Of a stretch of DNA of 9,888 bases, positions 1 to 6,765 are shown piece by piece. The DNA lies in NCBI GenBank assembly GCA_018715025.1, contig DVMK01000125.1, positions 1 to 9,888 of the forward strand. The letters are read 5' to 3'. The notes beneath the pieces were generated by a model. It saw only the letters and a program-made list of their open reading frames with translations. It had not been told where the DNA came from and did not search any database. Position 1 is the stretch's first letter. Every line of letters starts with the position of its first letter. The stretch is from Candidatus Caccousia avistercoris. Lineage in GTDB: Bacteria; Bacillota; Clostridia; Oscillospirales; Acutalibacteraceae. A program made the position numbers and the translations under genes.

Positions 1-446
1 AATGGCTGGGGAAAGGGGTGCCGGCGCTGCTGATCCTTTTGCTGTGCATTGTCTGGAGCAACATCGGCTGGCAGATTCTGGTCCTGTTCGGCGGCCTGGC
101 CGCTATCGACGCCAGCATCCTGGAATCTGCCCAAATAGACGGGGCCGGCTGGTGGCAGCGGTTTTTCCACATTACCCTGCCCATGCTGCTGCGCACAATT
201 GAATACTCCTTTATCATGTCTATGATTTACATTTTCAGCGGCATATTTCCGCTTATTCAAACCATTACCAACGGGGGGCCCGGGTACGAGACCACTACCA
301 TCGACTATATGATCTACATCAAGGGCTTTACCAACTCCCGGTACGGGGAAGCCTGCGCGCTGGCCGTCATTTTGCTGGTTATCATCCTGCTCATTACCAA
401 AGCACAGATGGCCGCCGCCAATAAATTAGGAGACTGGGAGGGGTGA
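1..446 (+). CDS. Sugar ABC transporter permease, MalF/UgpA type (5'-truncated by window edge)
   Basis: This is the C-terminal part of a membrane permease of a carbohydrate (CUT1-type) ABC importer. The reading frame is open from base 3, so the gene begins outside the window and 147 residues are visible. The EAA loop that docks the ATPase is clear: an ESAQIDGAG stretch followed by the conserved LP about a dozen residues later. Downstream is the NGGPGYETTTIDYMIY segment typical of MalF-type subunits. Hydrophobic segments flank both, and the last helix ends shortly before a short charged tail. The stop overlaps a possible GTG start of the next permease, and a better ATG lies 6 bases further on, so the two are tightly coupled. 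The substrate cannot be read from sequence; the family points to a mono- or oligosaccharide. No ATPase gene is visible. Confidence 0.93.
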   Translation, partial: WLGKGVPALLILLLCIVWSNIGWQILVLFGGLAAIDASILESAQIDGAGWWQRFFHITLPMLLRTIEYSFIMSMIYIFSGIFPLIQTITNGGPGYETTTIDYMIYIKGFTNSRYGEACALAVILLVIILLITKAQMAAANKLGDWEG

Positions 447-451
447 CGGCT

Positions 452-1294
452 ATGGCACGCAGAAAAAATATCCGGTGGCTTTTGGGAAGAATCCCCATTT
501 ACCTCGTTCTTGTTTTGCTGGCGGTTTCTTACCTGTACCCCCTGTTTTTCATGCTGGCGAATTCCATCAAAACCCAGGCGGAGTACATGACCGATCCCTT
601 TTCCATCCGCTTGCTGGGCGCGCAGTACCAAAACTACTACGTCATGATCCGGAACTTCAATATTCTGAAATATTTTTGGAACACGCTGCTGGTGGTGTGC
701 TTCGGCCTTGGGCTTGGCCTTGTGTTCGCCATTGTGGCCAGCTATGCCTTCGCCAAGGTCAGGTTCCGGGGCCGGAACGCCCTTTACCTGGCCGTTATGG
801 TAGTCATGTTCATCCCCGCCCAGGTAACCATTATCCCGCTGTACGTCATGTTTGCCCGCCTGGGCATCATCGACACCCTGTGGGGGCTTACCATGCTGAA
901 AATATGCGGCGGTCAGGCGGGGCTTATCCTCCTGTTAACCGCTAATTTCAGCGGCATCCCCTCCGGGGTGCTGGATGCAGCAAAAATAGACGGCTGCGGC
1001 TACCTGAAGACAATATGGCGCATCGCTGTGCCCATGGTAACCCCCGCCATCTCTGTGTGCATCATTATAAACTTTATCGCAGGCTGGAACGATCTGTTCA
1101 CGCCTATGGTTCTCATTAAGGATATGGAAAAACAGCTGGTCATGCCCGCCCTGTCCCACCTGGTAGGGCGCTTTTCCAAGGATGTCCCGGCCCAGATGAC
1201 CGGCATGCTGATGGCCTCCATCCCTGCGGTAGCAATCTACCTGATCCTGCAGAAAAAAATTATTATGGGCGTCAGCATGGGCGCTCTCAAATAA
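452..1294 (+). CDS. Sugar ABC transporter permease, MalG type
   Basis: This is the second membrane subunit of the same importer, 280 residues, the usual MalG-family length. It has an N-terminal transmembrane helix (about residues 12-37) ending in a SYLYPLFFMLANSIKT stretch typical of MalG proteins. Several more helices follow, then the EAA loop (LDAAKIDGCG, about residue 175 on, with the conserved P about 195), then a GWNDLFTPMVLI segment. It ends with the common VSMGALK tail. I chose ATG at 452, which has GGAGG at 437-441 and a 10-base gap. An in-frame GTG at 443 (283 residues) overlaps the upstream stop, is preceded by AGGAG, and is a real alternative. It should pair with the truncated upstream permease. 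Confidence 0.93.
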   Translation: MARRKNIRWLLGRIPIYLVLVLLAVSYLYPLFFMLANSIKTQAEYMTDPFSIRLLGAQYQNYYVMIRNFNILKYFWNTLLVVCFGLGLGLVFAIVASYAFAKVRFRGRNALYLAVMVVMFIPAQVTIIPLYVMFARLGIIDTLWGLTMLKICGGQAGLILLLTANFSGIPSGVLDAAKIDGCGYLKTIWRIAVPMVTPAISVCIIINFIAGWNDLFTPMVLIKDMEKQLVMPALSHLVGRFSKDVPAQMTGMLMASIPAVAIYLILQKKIIMGVSMGALK

Positions 1295-1319
1295 CGACAA
1301 AAGAGGTGTCAAGCTTCGT

Positions 1320-2360
1320 ATGAAAAGGGTTCGGTTCGGCGTTATCTCCGCTTCCGGCATGGCAGAAAGCCACATGGCCGCCATCCGGGAAAACAGCCAG
1401 GCGGAATTGAAGGCTGTCTGCGACATTGATTTGGAAAAAGCCCGCCGGTCGGCGGAAAAATTTTCTCTGCCCCAGGGAAGCGTCTATCAAAATTATCGCG
1501 AGCTTCTGGCCCGCGAAGACGTGGACGCCGTGGTGATCTGCACGCCGGATCAGCTGCACCGCAGCATGACCGAGGACGCCCTGGCCGCCGGAAAGCACGT
1601 GCTTTGCGAAAAGCCCATGGCCCTTACCAGGGAAGACTGCGCCGCCATGGTGGACGCCGGCAGAAAAAGCTCCTGCAAGCTTATGATAGGCCAAATTTGC
1701 AGGTACACCCCCGGCTTTGAAAAGGCAAAAGAGCTGATTGACCAGGGCGCCATTGGCGAGCTGTTCTATGTGGAGTCTGAATACGCCCACGACTACCGCT
1801 TCGTCATCCCCGACGCCTCCAACTGGCGGGCAGATCCTCAGAGAAGCGGATTTTTGGGCGGCGGCTGCCACGCGGTTGACCTGCTGCGCTGGATCGCGGG
1901 GGATCCCTTAGAGGTAATGGCCTATGCAAACAAAAAAATGCTGCGCTACCTTCCCACAGACGACTGCACCATTTCCATCTTAAAATTCCCCCATGAGGTA
2001 ATCGGAAAGGTGTTCGTCTCTATCGGCTGCAAGCGGGATTACACCATGCGCTCCGCTTTTTACGGCTCCAAGGGGACCATTGTGGCAGACAACACATCGC
2101 CCTTCATCACCCTGTACCAGGAAAGCCTGAACGGCGGCGAGCTGTTCGGCTGCGGCACAGAGGAGATCCCCATCCGGTACCCGGTAGCGCTGGGCAACCA
2201 TAACACCATTGGAGAAATCGCCGACTTCGTAGAAGCCATCGTCACCGGCAAGCCGGTAAAAACAGACGCCCTGCAGGGCGCAGCCACCGTAGCCGCCTGC
2301 CTTGCCGTGCTGGACTCGGTACGCCTGGGCGCCCCGGTGCGCCCGGACTACGCTTTCTAA
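1320..2360 (+). CDS. Gfo/Idh/MocA family NAD(P)-dependent oxidoreductase
   Basis: A 346-residue protein of normal family length, probably a cytoplasmic sugar or sugar-derivative dehydrogenase. The N-terminal Rossmann fold starts at residue 4. A CDID acidic end of strand 2 (34-37) probably binds the ribose of NAD(P). The VVICTPDQLH and GKHVLCEKPMA signatures (about 71-80 and 91-101) carry the family lysine K98. The C-terminal half has GGGCHAVDLLRW (180-191) with the expected catalytic H184 and D187. Oddity: the dinucleotide-binding glycine motif reads S-A-S-G-M-A (10-15) where G-x-G-G-x-A is usual. The gene starts 25 bases after the permease stop, with an AGAGGTG ribosome site, so it probably belongs to the same operon and acts on the imported sugar. 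The exact substrate is unknown. No terminator is visible in the 16-base gap before the convergent gene. Confidence 0.93.
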   Translation: MKRVRFGVISASGMAESHMAAIRENSQAELKAVCDIDLEKARRSAEKFSLPQGSVYQNYRELLAREDVDAVVICTPDQLHRSMTEDALAAGKHVLCEKPMALTREDCAAMVDAGRKSSCKLMIGQICRYTPGFEKAKELIDQGAIGELFYVESEYAHDYRFVIPDASNWRADPQRSGFLGGGCHAVDLLRWIAGDPLEVMAYANKKMLRYLPTDDCTISILKFPHEVIGKVFVSIGCKRDYTMRSAFYGSKGTIVADNTSPFITLYQESLNGGELFGCGTEEIPIRYPVALGNHNTIGEIADFVEAIVTGKPVKTDALQGAATVAACLAVLDSVRLGAPVRPDYAF

Positions 2361-2376
2361 AGCCTGCCTGTGCCCC

Positions 2377-2739
2377 TCACCCGGTGGCGCCGTCCAGCCC
2401 GGCATTGTCTGCGAACTGGATGACCAGGTGGTTGGGCAGGCACACAATGGGGGCGGCAGAGTCCAGCCAGCCCATGTCCACGCAGGTTTTGTCCGGGCAT
2501 TCCGCTTCCAGCATGTGGATCTGGTGGTCCCGGATTTCCACAACGTTGACCCTGCCCTCGTATTCCACCTGGATGGTCTGATCCTCCGCCTGCGCCAGAT
2601 CCAGCCGGTACAGCACTTCATTGTCCTGAATAATCTCCACCACGGTGGTGCGGGGCCGCTGCAGCGTGAACAGGATTCCGGCGGCGGCCAGCAGCAGCGC
2701 CAGGCCTGTGAAAAGGAGGAATTTCTTTCTCTGGCTCAT
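2377..2739 (-). CDS. NusG_II-domain membrane-anchored protein
   Basis: A 120-residue protein with a short basic N-terminus, one transmembrane helix (about 8-26) and an extracytoplasmic NusG domain II-like beta fold. The family hallmark is present: CPDKTC at 81-86, then IVCLPNHLVI at 98-107, giving three conserved cysteines (81, 86, 100). Such proteins are often encoded beside apbE or Rnf-type flavin genes in Clostridia, and their molecular role is poorly defined. The ATG overlaps the stop of the upstream small ORF as ATGA. Only a weak purine stretch precedes it, so translation is probably coupled to that ORF. An upstream extension of the frame to 2910 lacks family similarity and lies over the truncated apbE, so I rejected it. 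The gene converges on the oxidoreductase with 16 bases between the stops. Confidence 0.85.
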   Translation of the reverse strand: MSQRKKFLLFTGLALLLAAAGILFTLQRPRTTVVEIIQDNEVLYRLDLAQAEDQTIQVEYEGRVNVVEIRDHQIHMLEAECPDKTCVDMGWLDSAAPIVCLPNHLVIQFADNAGLDGATG

Positions 2740-2921
2740 GCTTCCGACACCCCAAGGCTGAGCGCGGCGGCTTCCCCGTTTTCCCCATAGGCGGTAAACG
2801 TCATGTAGGTGTTCATGGCGAAAAGGGAGCGCTCCGCCCGCACCGGTTCCGGTTCGGCAGAGCAGCCCGGCAGCACCGTCAGCGCCGCCGCGGCAAGCAA
2901 GACAATCCATCGTGTTGTCAA
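2736..2921 (-). pseudogene. Truncated apbE-like lipoprotein remnant (FAD:protein FMN transferase N-terminus)
   Basis: This 61-codon frame starts at TTG, 7 bases after a good AAAGGAG. It encodes a lipoprotein signal peptide with LPGC and cysteine at residue 20. It then reads AERSLFAMNTYMTFTAYG (about 29-46), which matches the beginning of the mature ApbE domain as I know it. After GENGEAAA it runs only about 10 more residues and stops. Intact ApbE proteins are roughly 300 residues or more, so the FAD-binding and catalytic regions are missing, probably through an internal deletion. The stop overlaps the ATG of the NusG_II gene (ATGA). The start, ribosome site and signal peptide all look intact, so the remnant may still be translated and drive the downstream gene. 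The alternative is a genuine small lipoprotein that resembles the ApbE N-terminus only by descent. Confidence 0.7.
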
Positions 2922-2960
2922 GGAGAATCTCCTTTCTGTTCAGGGGATGGGATGGCAGAA

Positions 2961-3030
2961 CGCCGGGCGTTTCCCGCAGGAAAACAGCGGCGGCTGGAAT
3001 ACTCCGGCCGCCGCTTTCCCATGCCCGGCG
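2961..3030 (-). other. GC-rich nested hairpin in the leader of the apbE remnant / nusG_II transcript
   Basis: An outer inverted repeat CGCCGGGC (2961-2968) / GCCCGGCG (3023-3030) encloses an inner one, AGCGGCGGC / GCCGCCGCT, with flanking GGAAA / TTTCC pairing. It lies between the minus-strand promoter and the TTG start, so it would fold in the 5' leader. No T-run follows on either strand, so it is not a simple intrinsic terminator. I see no known riboswitch core, including no FMN (RFN) element. Confidence 0.6.
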
Positions 3031-3034
3031 CTCA

Positions 3035-3076
3035 TATTCTATCTCCTAGAATACTACATTTTCGCGCCTATGTCTA
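3035..3076 (-). promoter_or_regulatory. Sigma-A-like promoter with overlapping palindromic operator
   Basis: On the minus strand a TAGACA -35 (3076-3071) is separated by exactly 17 bases from a TATTCT -10 (3053-3048). This would start a transcript near 3041 toward the apbE remnant and nusG_II. The -10 is one arm of a perfect inverted repeat, TATTCT-7 bases-AGAATA (3053-3035), the right size and place for a repressor site. The palindrome is seen in the sequence; its function is inferred. Confidence 0.5.
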
Positions 3077-3128
3077 ACCATTTGTTTTTCCGCAGGGTTC
3101 CGCGCCCGGAAAACTCTGCCCCGCCTTG

Positions 3129-3157
3129 TTGCGCCGCCCAGCTTTTTTCGCTATACT
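3129..3157 (+). promoter_or_regulatory. Probable promoter of the PocR-AraC regulator gene
   Basis: TTGCGC (3129-3134), a 17-base spacer and TATACT (3152-3157) lie 50 bases ahead of the regulator start. The -10 is good and the -35 keeps only the TTG, which would suit an activated or weak promoter. It diverges from the minus-strand promoter about 55 bases away, so the two units could share a control region. Confidence 0.5.
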
Positions 3158-3207
3158 AGGAAGGGAAGAAGGCAGGGCGGCAGGCCCTGCAAGCGGGGGG
3201 CGCCGTC

Positions 3208-4467
3208 ATGGAAAGCGAGCAATTTGACAAAAAACTGGCAGCGGAGTGCGCGCGGGCCTTTTCCCAGTCCACCGGCCTGGGCTGCACGCTTTCTGACAGG
3301 GAGGGCCGCACCTTTGGGGAATACGGCTATGGCTGTGAAAGCTGCGGCATGTGCGCGGTAAAGGCCCTCAGCCGGGAGCAGTGCGTCCAGGCGCACATTT
3401 ACGGAATGACCGAGGCGGAGCGCTTCGGCGGAAAATACATTTATTTCTGTCCCCGGGGCCTCACCTGCTTCGTGTCGCCCATTTTCAGCGAGAGCGGGGC
3501 TGAGGCGAAAATTACCGTGGGCCCCTTTATTATGGTGGAAAAGCAGGATTTCATCGACTGCGAGCTGGTGGGGGAGGGGGGCTTCACCCCGCAGGAGCTG
3601 GAGCAGGCCGTGCGGGTGCTGGAACACATTCCCTATGTGCCGCCCCAGCGGGTCAACGCCCTTTCTTCCCTCTTGTTTATGGCGGTGGGCTTTCTGAACA
3701 ACGTGTCTGTGGAAAACCGTATGCTGGACGCGGCGCGCGCCGGCCAGATCCAGGGGCAGGTGACCGCCTACATTCAGGAGCTGAAGCAGGAGGGGAAGCC
3801 CCCCCGGTACCCCTTTGAGCTGGAGCACGCCCTGCTGCAGAGCATTGCCCGGCAGGACAAAAGGGAGTCCCAGCGCCTGCTGAACGAGCTGCTGGGGGCT
3901 ATCCTTTTCACAGAGGGCAGCAATCTGGAACTGGCCAAGTCCCGGCTGTACGAGCTGCTGGTGCTGGTCTCACGCACGGTGATCGACCAGGGGGGCGATG
4001 GGGAGCACACCCTCCGGCTAATCCACGAGTACCGCCGGGCCATGGAGGGCTTCCGCACCATAGACGCCCTTTGCCTGTGGCTTTCTGACGTGATAAACGG
4101 CCTGATGGACAGCCTGTTCCGTTTTACCGAGGCAAAGCACGCCAACGTCATCCACCGCTGCACCCAGTACATCGGCCTGCACTACAACGAACGGATCACC
4201 CTGGAGGACACCGCCCGCCAGGTCTACCTTTCGCCCGAATATCTGAGCCGCATTTTCCGCCGGGAAACAGGCTCTACCTTCAGCGAATACGTGAACCGCG
4301 TGCGGGTGGCCAAGGCCAAAGAGCTGATGGCCAGCAAGCATCTCTCCCTCACCGAAATCGCCCTGCTGGTGGGCTATGAGGATCAAAGCTATTTCACCAA
4401 GGTATTCAAGCGCTTTGCCGGCATGCTCCCCCGGGAGTACCGGGAGAAAAAGCTGCAGCAGGGGTAA
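3208..4467 (+). CDS. PocR-domain AraC-family transcriptional regulator
   Basis: A 419-residue regulator. Residues about 8-165 resemble the PocR sensory domain, a PAS-like small-ligand-binding module found in sugar and diol regulators. It is cysteine-rich: CESCGMC (43-49), C59, C81 and C87, with GKYIYFCPRGLTCFVSPIF in the core. A mostly helical linker (about 170-305) follows. The C-terminus is a classic AraC double helix-turn-helix (about 315-412): ITLEDTARQVYLSPEYLSRIFRR in HTH1, LTEIALLVGYEDQSYFTKVF in HTH2, then the FAGMLPREYR ending. I kept the ATG at 3208; only a G-run (3195-3200), not a clear AGGAGG, precedes it, so translation may be inefficient. The gene has its own promoter and terminator. 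It sits just upstream of the LplB/YtcP importer operon, so that operon is its most likely target. The ligand is unknown. Confidence 0.92.
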   Translation: MESEQFDKKLAAECARAFSQSTGLGCTLSDREGRTFGEYGYGCESCGMCAVKALSREQCVQAHIYGMTEAERFGGKYIYFCPRGLTCFVSPIFSESGAEAKITVGPFIMVEKQDFIDCELVGEGGFTPQELEQAVRVLEHIPYVPPQRVNALSSLLFMAVGFLNNVSVENRMLDAARAGQIQGQVTAYIQELKQEGKPPRYPFELEHALLQSIARQDKRESQRLLNELLGAILFTEGSNLELAKSRLYELLVLVSRTVIDQGGDGEHTLRLIHEYRRAMEGFRTIDALCLWLSDVINGLMDSLFRFTEAKHANVIHRCTQYIGLHYNERITLEDTARQVYLSPEYLSRIFRRETGSTFSEYVNRVRVAKAKELMASKHLSLTEIALLVGYEDQSYFTKVFKRFAGMLPREYREKKLQQG

Positions 4468-4530
4468 GGGCCTGCGGCCAGGGGCGTGCGCTTTTGCTTC
4501 CCCATATATTGCCATATTTGCCTTCCTGAC

Positions 4531-4568
4531 GTCCGGAACTCTTTCAGGGTTCCGGACTTTTTCTTTTT
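4531..4568 (+). terminator. Intrinsic terminator of the regulator gene
   Basis: A perfect 9-bp stem GTCCGGAAC / GTTCCGGAC (4531-4539 and 4549-4557) with a 9-base loop is followed directly by a T-rich run. It lies 63 bases after the regulator stop and separates it from the importer operon. Confidence 0.9.
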
Positions 4569-4876
4569 CCGCCCTGCTTCCCGCGGCAGAATATCATGAT
4601 TTTGCAAAAACTCTACCCAAATCAATTGAAAAATTTACAAACCCCCTCTTGAAAAAAGGATTTTTCTCTCTCCTTTCCTCTGCTGCGGAAAGAAATGAGC
4701 AAGCTTAGCTAAAAAACACAATAACGGTTCTCCTTTTGCATACAGAAGCTTTACAGGAATCTGATGAGACTGTGATAGAAAGCCGCCCCTCTTCCGCGGT
4801 ACAGTAAAAGACCGAAAATCGTAAAAGAATCCCGTTGGAGGAGGTTTTGCTGGTGGAAACCATAAGGAGCGCTTCC
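4569..4876 (+). other. Non-coding control region upstream of the LplB/YtcP importer operon
   Basis: About 300 AT-rich bases without a convincing gene. It contains TTGAAAAA twice in direct orientation (from 4626 and 4649, 23 bases apart) and an A-run/T-run hairpin around 4651-4667. A weak promoter candidate is TTGCAT (4736-4741), 18 bases, TCTGAT (4760-4765). AraC-type regulators often bind direct repeats about two helical turns apart, so the TTGAAAAA pair is a possible site for the adjacent regulator. That is inference. I saw no cre-type catabolite site. Confidence 0.4.
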
Positions 4877-5830
4877 ATGCCTTCTGCAAAAGGGCGGGAA
4901 GCCCTGAAAAAAGAAACCTGGCTGCGGCTTTTGGGAAGGGCCGTCTGGAAAAACAGAATGGTCTACCTTCTTCTGCTGCCGGGGCTGGTTTGGTACTTTA
5001 TCTTTTGCTATATGCCCATGGGCGGCCTTTCCCTGGCCTTCAAGGCCTACAAGGCAAACCTGGGCATTTGGGCAAGCCCCTGGGTGGGCTGGCAGAATTA
5101 CGAGTTCGTGTTCCGGGACCCGGCGTTTTTCCAGTCCATTGCGCGCACCCTGACCATCAACCTGGGGCGCATGATTTTCGAGTTCCCCTTCCCCATTTTT
5201 CTGGCCCTCTTCCTCAACGAAATCCGCTCTGCCAAATATAAAAAGCTGGCGCAGACGGTGTGTACCTTCCCCCACTTTCTTTCCTGGGTGGTCATCGCCG
5301 CGGTGCTGCAGAACTTTTTAGGCAGCGACGGCATGGTGAACAGCCTGATTTCCCTGGCAGGCGGGGAGCCCATTGGCTTTTTGAGCACCCCCTCCCTCTT
5401 CCAGCCCATGCTGTACCTCACCTCCATCTGGAAAACCGCCGGCTGGAACGCCATCATCTACCTGGCGGCCATCTCCGGCATAGACGCAGAGCAGTACGAG
5501 GCGGCGGAGATTGACGGCTGTTCCCGCTGGCAGAAAATGTGGCGGCTGACGCTGCCCTGCATCATGCCCACGGTGTGCGTCATGTTTATCCTCACCATGG
5601 GGAACCTGATGACGGCGGGCTTCGACCAGATTTTCAACCTGAACAACGCGGCGGTGAACGGCGTTTCCGAAACGCTGGACATGTACATCTACCGGGTCAC
5701 CTTCCAGTCCTCCTCCGACTTCGGCTTCTCCTCCGCCGTCAGCCTGCTTCGCTCGCTGATGAACCTGTTCTTCCTGGTTATTGCGGATCGGGGATCCCGG
5801 CTGCTGGGCGGGAACGGCCTGTTTGGATAA
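4877..5830 (+). CDS. LplB-type polysaccharide/oligosaccharide ABC transporter permease
   Basis: A 317-residue inner-membrane permease of the LplB family, of normal length. The N-terminus carries the family pattern WKNRMVYLLLLPGLVWYFIF then CYMPMGGL (about residues 24-51), followed by further helices. The EAA loop is EAAEIDGCSRWQKMWRLTLP (about 208-227), and a FNLNNAAVNGVSETLDMYIY stretch follows. Start choice is uncertain: ATG 4877 has AAGGAG with a 7-base gap, while in-frame GTG 4853 has GGAGGAGG with an 8-base gap and would add 8 residues. I chose the ATG because it aligns with the usual LplB N-terminus. It is the first gene of a three-gene operon; the ATPase is not encoded here and is probably a shared MsmX-type protein. 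Confidence 0.93.
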   Translation: MPSAKGREALKKETWLRLLGRAVWKNRMVYLLLLPGLVWYFIFCYMPMGGLSLAFKAYKANLGIWASPWVGWQNYEFVFRDPAFFQSIARTLTINLGRMIFEFPFPIFLALFLNEIRSAKYKKLAQTVCTFPHFLSWVVIAAVLQNFLGSDGMVNSLISLAGGEPIGFLSTPSLFQPMLYLTSIWKTAGWNAIIYLAAISGIDAEQYEAAEIDGCSRWQKMWRLTLPCIMPTVCVMFILTMGNLMTAGFDQIFNLNNAAVNGVSETLDMYIYRVTFQSSSDFGFSSAVSLLRSLMNLFFLVIADRGSRLLGGNGLFG

Positions 5831-5842
5831 GGAGGGAACGAT

Positions 5843-6715
5843 ATGGAAACCAAGAGAAAACGCCCCATCGAACGGCTGGACATAGCGGCAGCCGCCCTTG
5901 TCACCCTATTCCTTCTCCTGATTCTCGTCCCCTTTCTGAACGTGCTCGTCCTCTCTGTCACCACAGAAAAGGAATTTCTGCAGACGCCCATTCTCCTTTT
6001 TCCCAAGAACCCCACCCTGCAGAATTACAAGCAGCTTTTTGAAGGGGGAACCGTCTTTAACGGGTACAAAAACTCCTTTTTGATTCTTCTCATGGGCGTG
6101 CCGCTGGACCTGTTTCTCACCACAACCCTGGCCTACGCCTTCAGCCGGAAAAGCTTCCCGGGGCGAAAAGCGCTTCTTTCCCTCATCCTGTTTACCATGC
6201 TGTTCAACGGCGGCATTGTGCCCCTTTACCTGGTGGTAAAACAGCTGGGGCTGACAAACTCCCTGCTCTCGGTGGTGTTCACCCAGGCCGTCAGCACCTA
6301 CAATATGATCCTGATGATGAACTACTTCTCCAGCATACCGGAATCCCTTCTGGAGTCTGCCCGGCTGGACGGAGCAGGGGAATGGCGGGTGCTCTGGCAC
6401 ATCGCCCTCCCCCTCTCCATGCCCATTATCGCCACCATGCTGCTGTTTTACGCGGTGGGCCGCTGGAACGAATGGTACCAGGCCATGCTGTTCATCCGCA
6501 GCATTGACAAATCCCCCCTGCAGACGGTGCTGCGCCGCATTATTATGGACAGCATGAACACCGACCTGCTGCAAAGCGGGCAGATGGAGGAGCTGCGCTT
6601 TTCCACCGCCATTAAAATGTGCGCCGTCCTTGTGACCATGGTGCCTGTCATGTGTATTTTCCCCTTCCTGCAGAAGCATTTTGTGAAGGGCGTCATGATT
6701 GGGGCCATTAAATAA
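5843..6715 (+). CDS. YtcP/LplC-type ABC transporter permease
   Basis: A 290-residue partner permease, typical family length. The family marker FNGGIVPLYLVVKQLGLTNS (121-140) is present. The EAA loop runs ESARLDGAGEWRVLWHIALP (171-190), and a GRWNEWYQAMLFI segment (206-218) follows. The C-terminus VKGVMIGAIK is standard for this family. It begins 12 bases after the LplB stop, with GGAGGG between, so the two permeases are co-translated and should form the heterodimeric channel. Substrates of relatives are complex plant or host glycans and their oligosaccharides, but the specific one cannot be read here. Confidence 0.94.
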   Translation: METKRKRPIERLDIAAAALVTLFLLLILVPFLNVLVLSVTTEKEFLQTPILLFPKNPTLQNYKQLFEGGTVFNGYKNSFLILLMGVPLDLFLTTTLAYAFSRKSFPGRKALLSLILFTMLFNGGIVPLYLVVKQLGLTNSLLSVVFTQAVSTYNMILMMNYFSSIPESLLESARLDGAGEWRVLWHIALPLSMPIIATMLLFYAVGRWNEWYQAMLFIRSIDKSPLQTVLRRIIMDSMNTDLLQSGQMEELRFSTAIKMCAVLVTMVPVMCIFPFLQKHFVKGVMIGAIK

Positions 6716-6765
6716 ACAGCGACATTCTGTCAAACACCCTGCAGCCACATTGAAGGAGGAAAAAC

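Noticed and set aside
2361..2376. Bidirectional terminator between the convergent oxidoreductase and nusG_II genes
   Set aside because: The gap is only 16 bases and shows neither a hairpin nor a T-run.
2302..2790. Long plus-strand frame across the nusG_II gene
   Set aside because: It is an antisense shadow of a recognised minus-strand gene, with no ribosome site or family resemblance.
2740..2910. N-terminal extension of the NusG_II frame up to base 2910 (177 residues)
   Set aside because: The extra residues have no family similarity, would place the transmembrane helix internally, and overlap the apbE-like frame in another phase. The ATG at 2739 gives a normal membrane-anchored protein.
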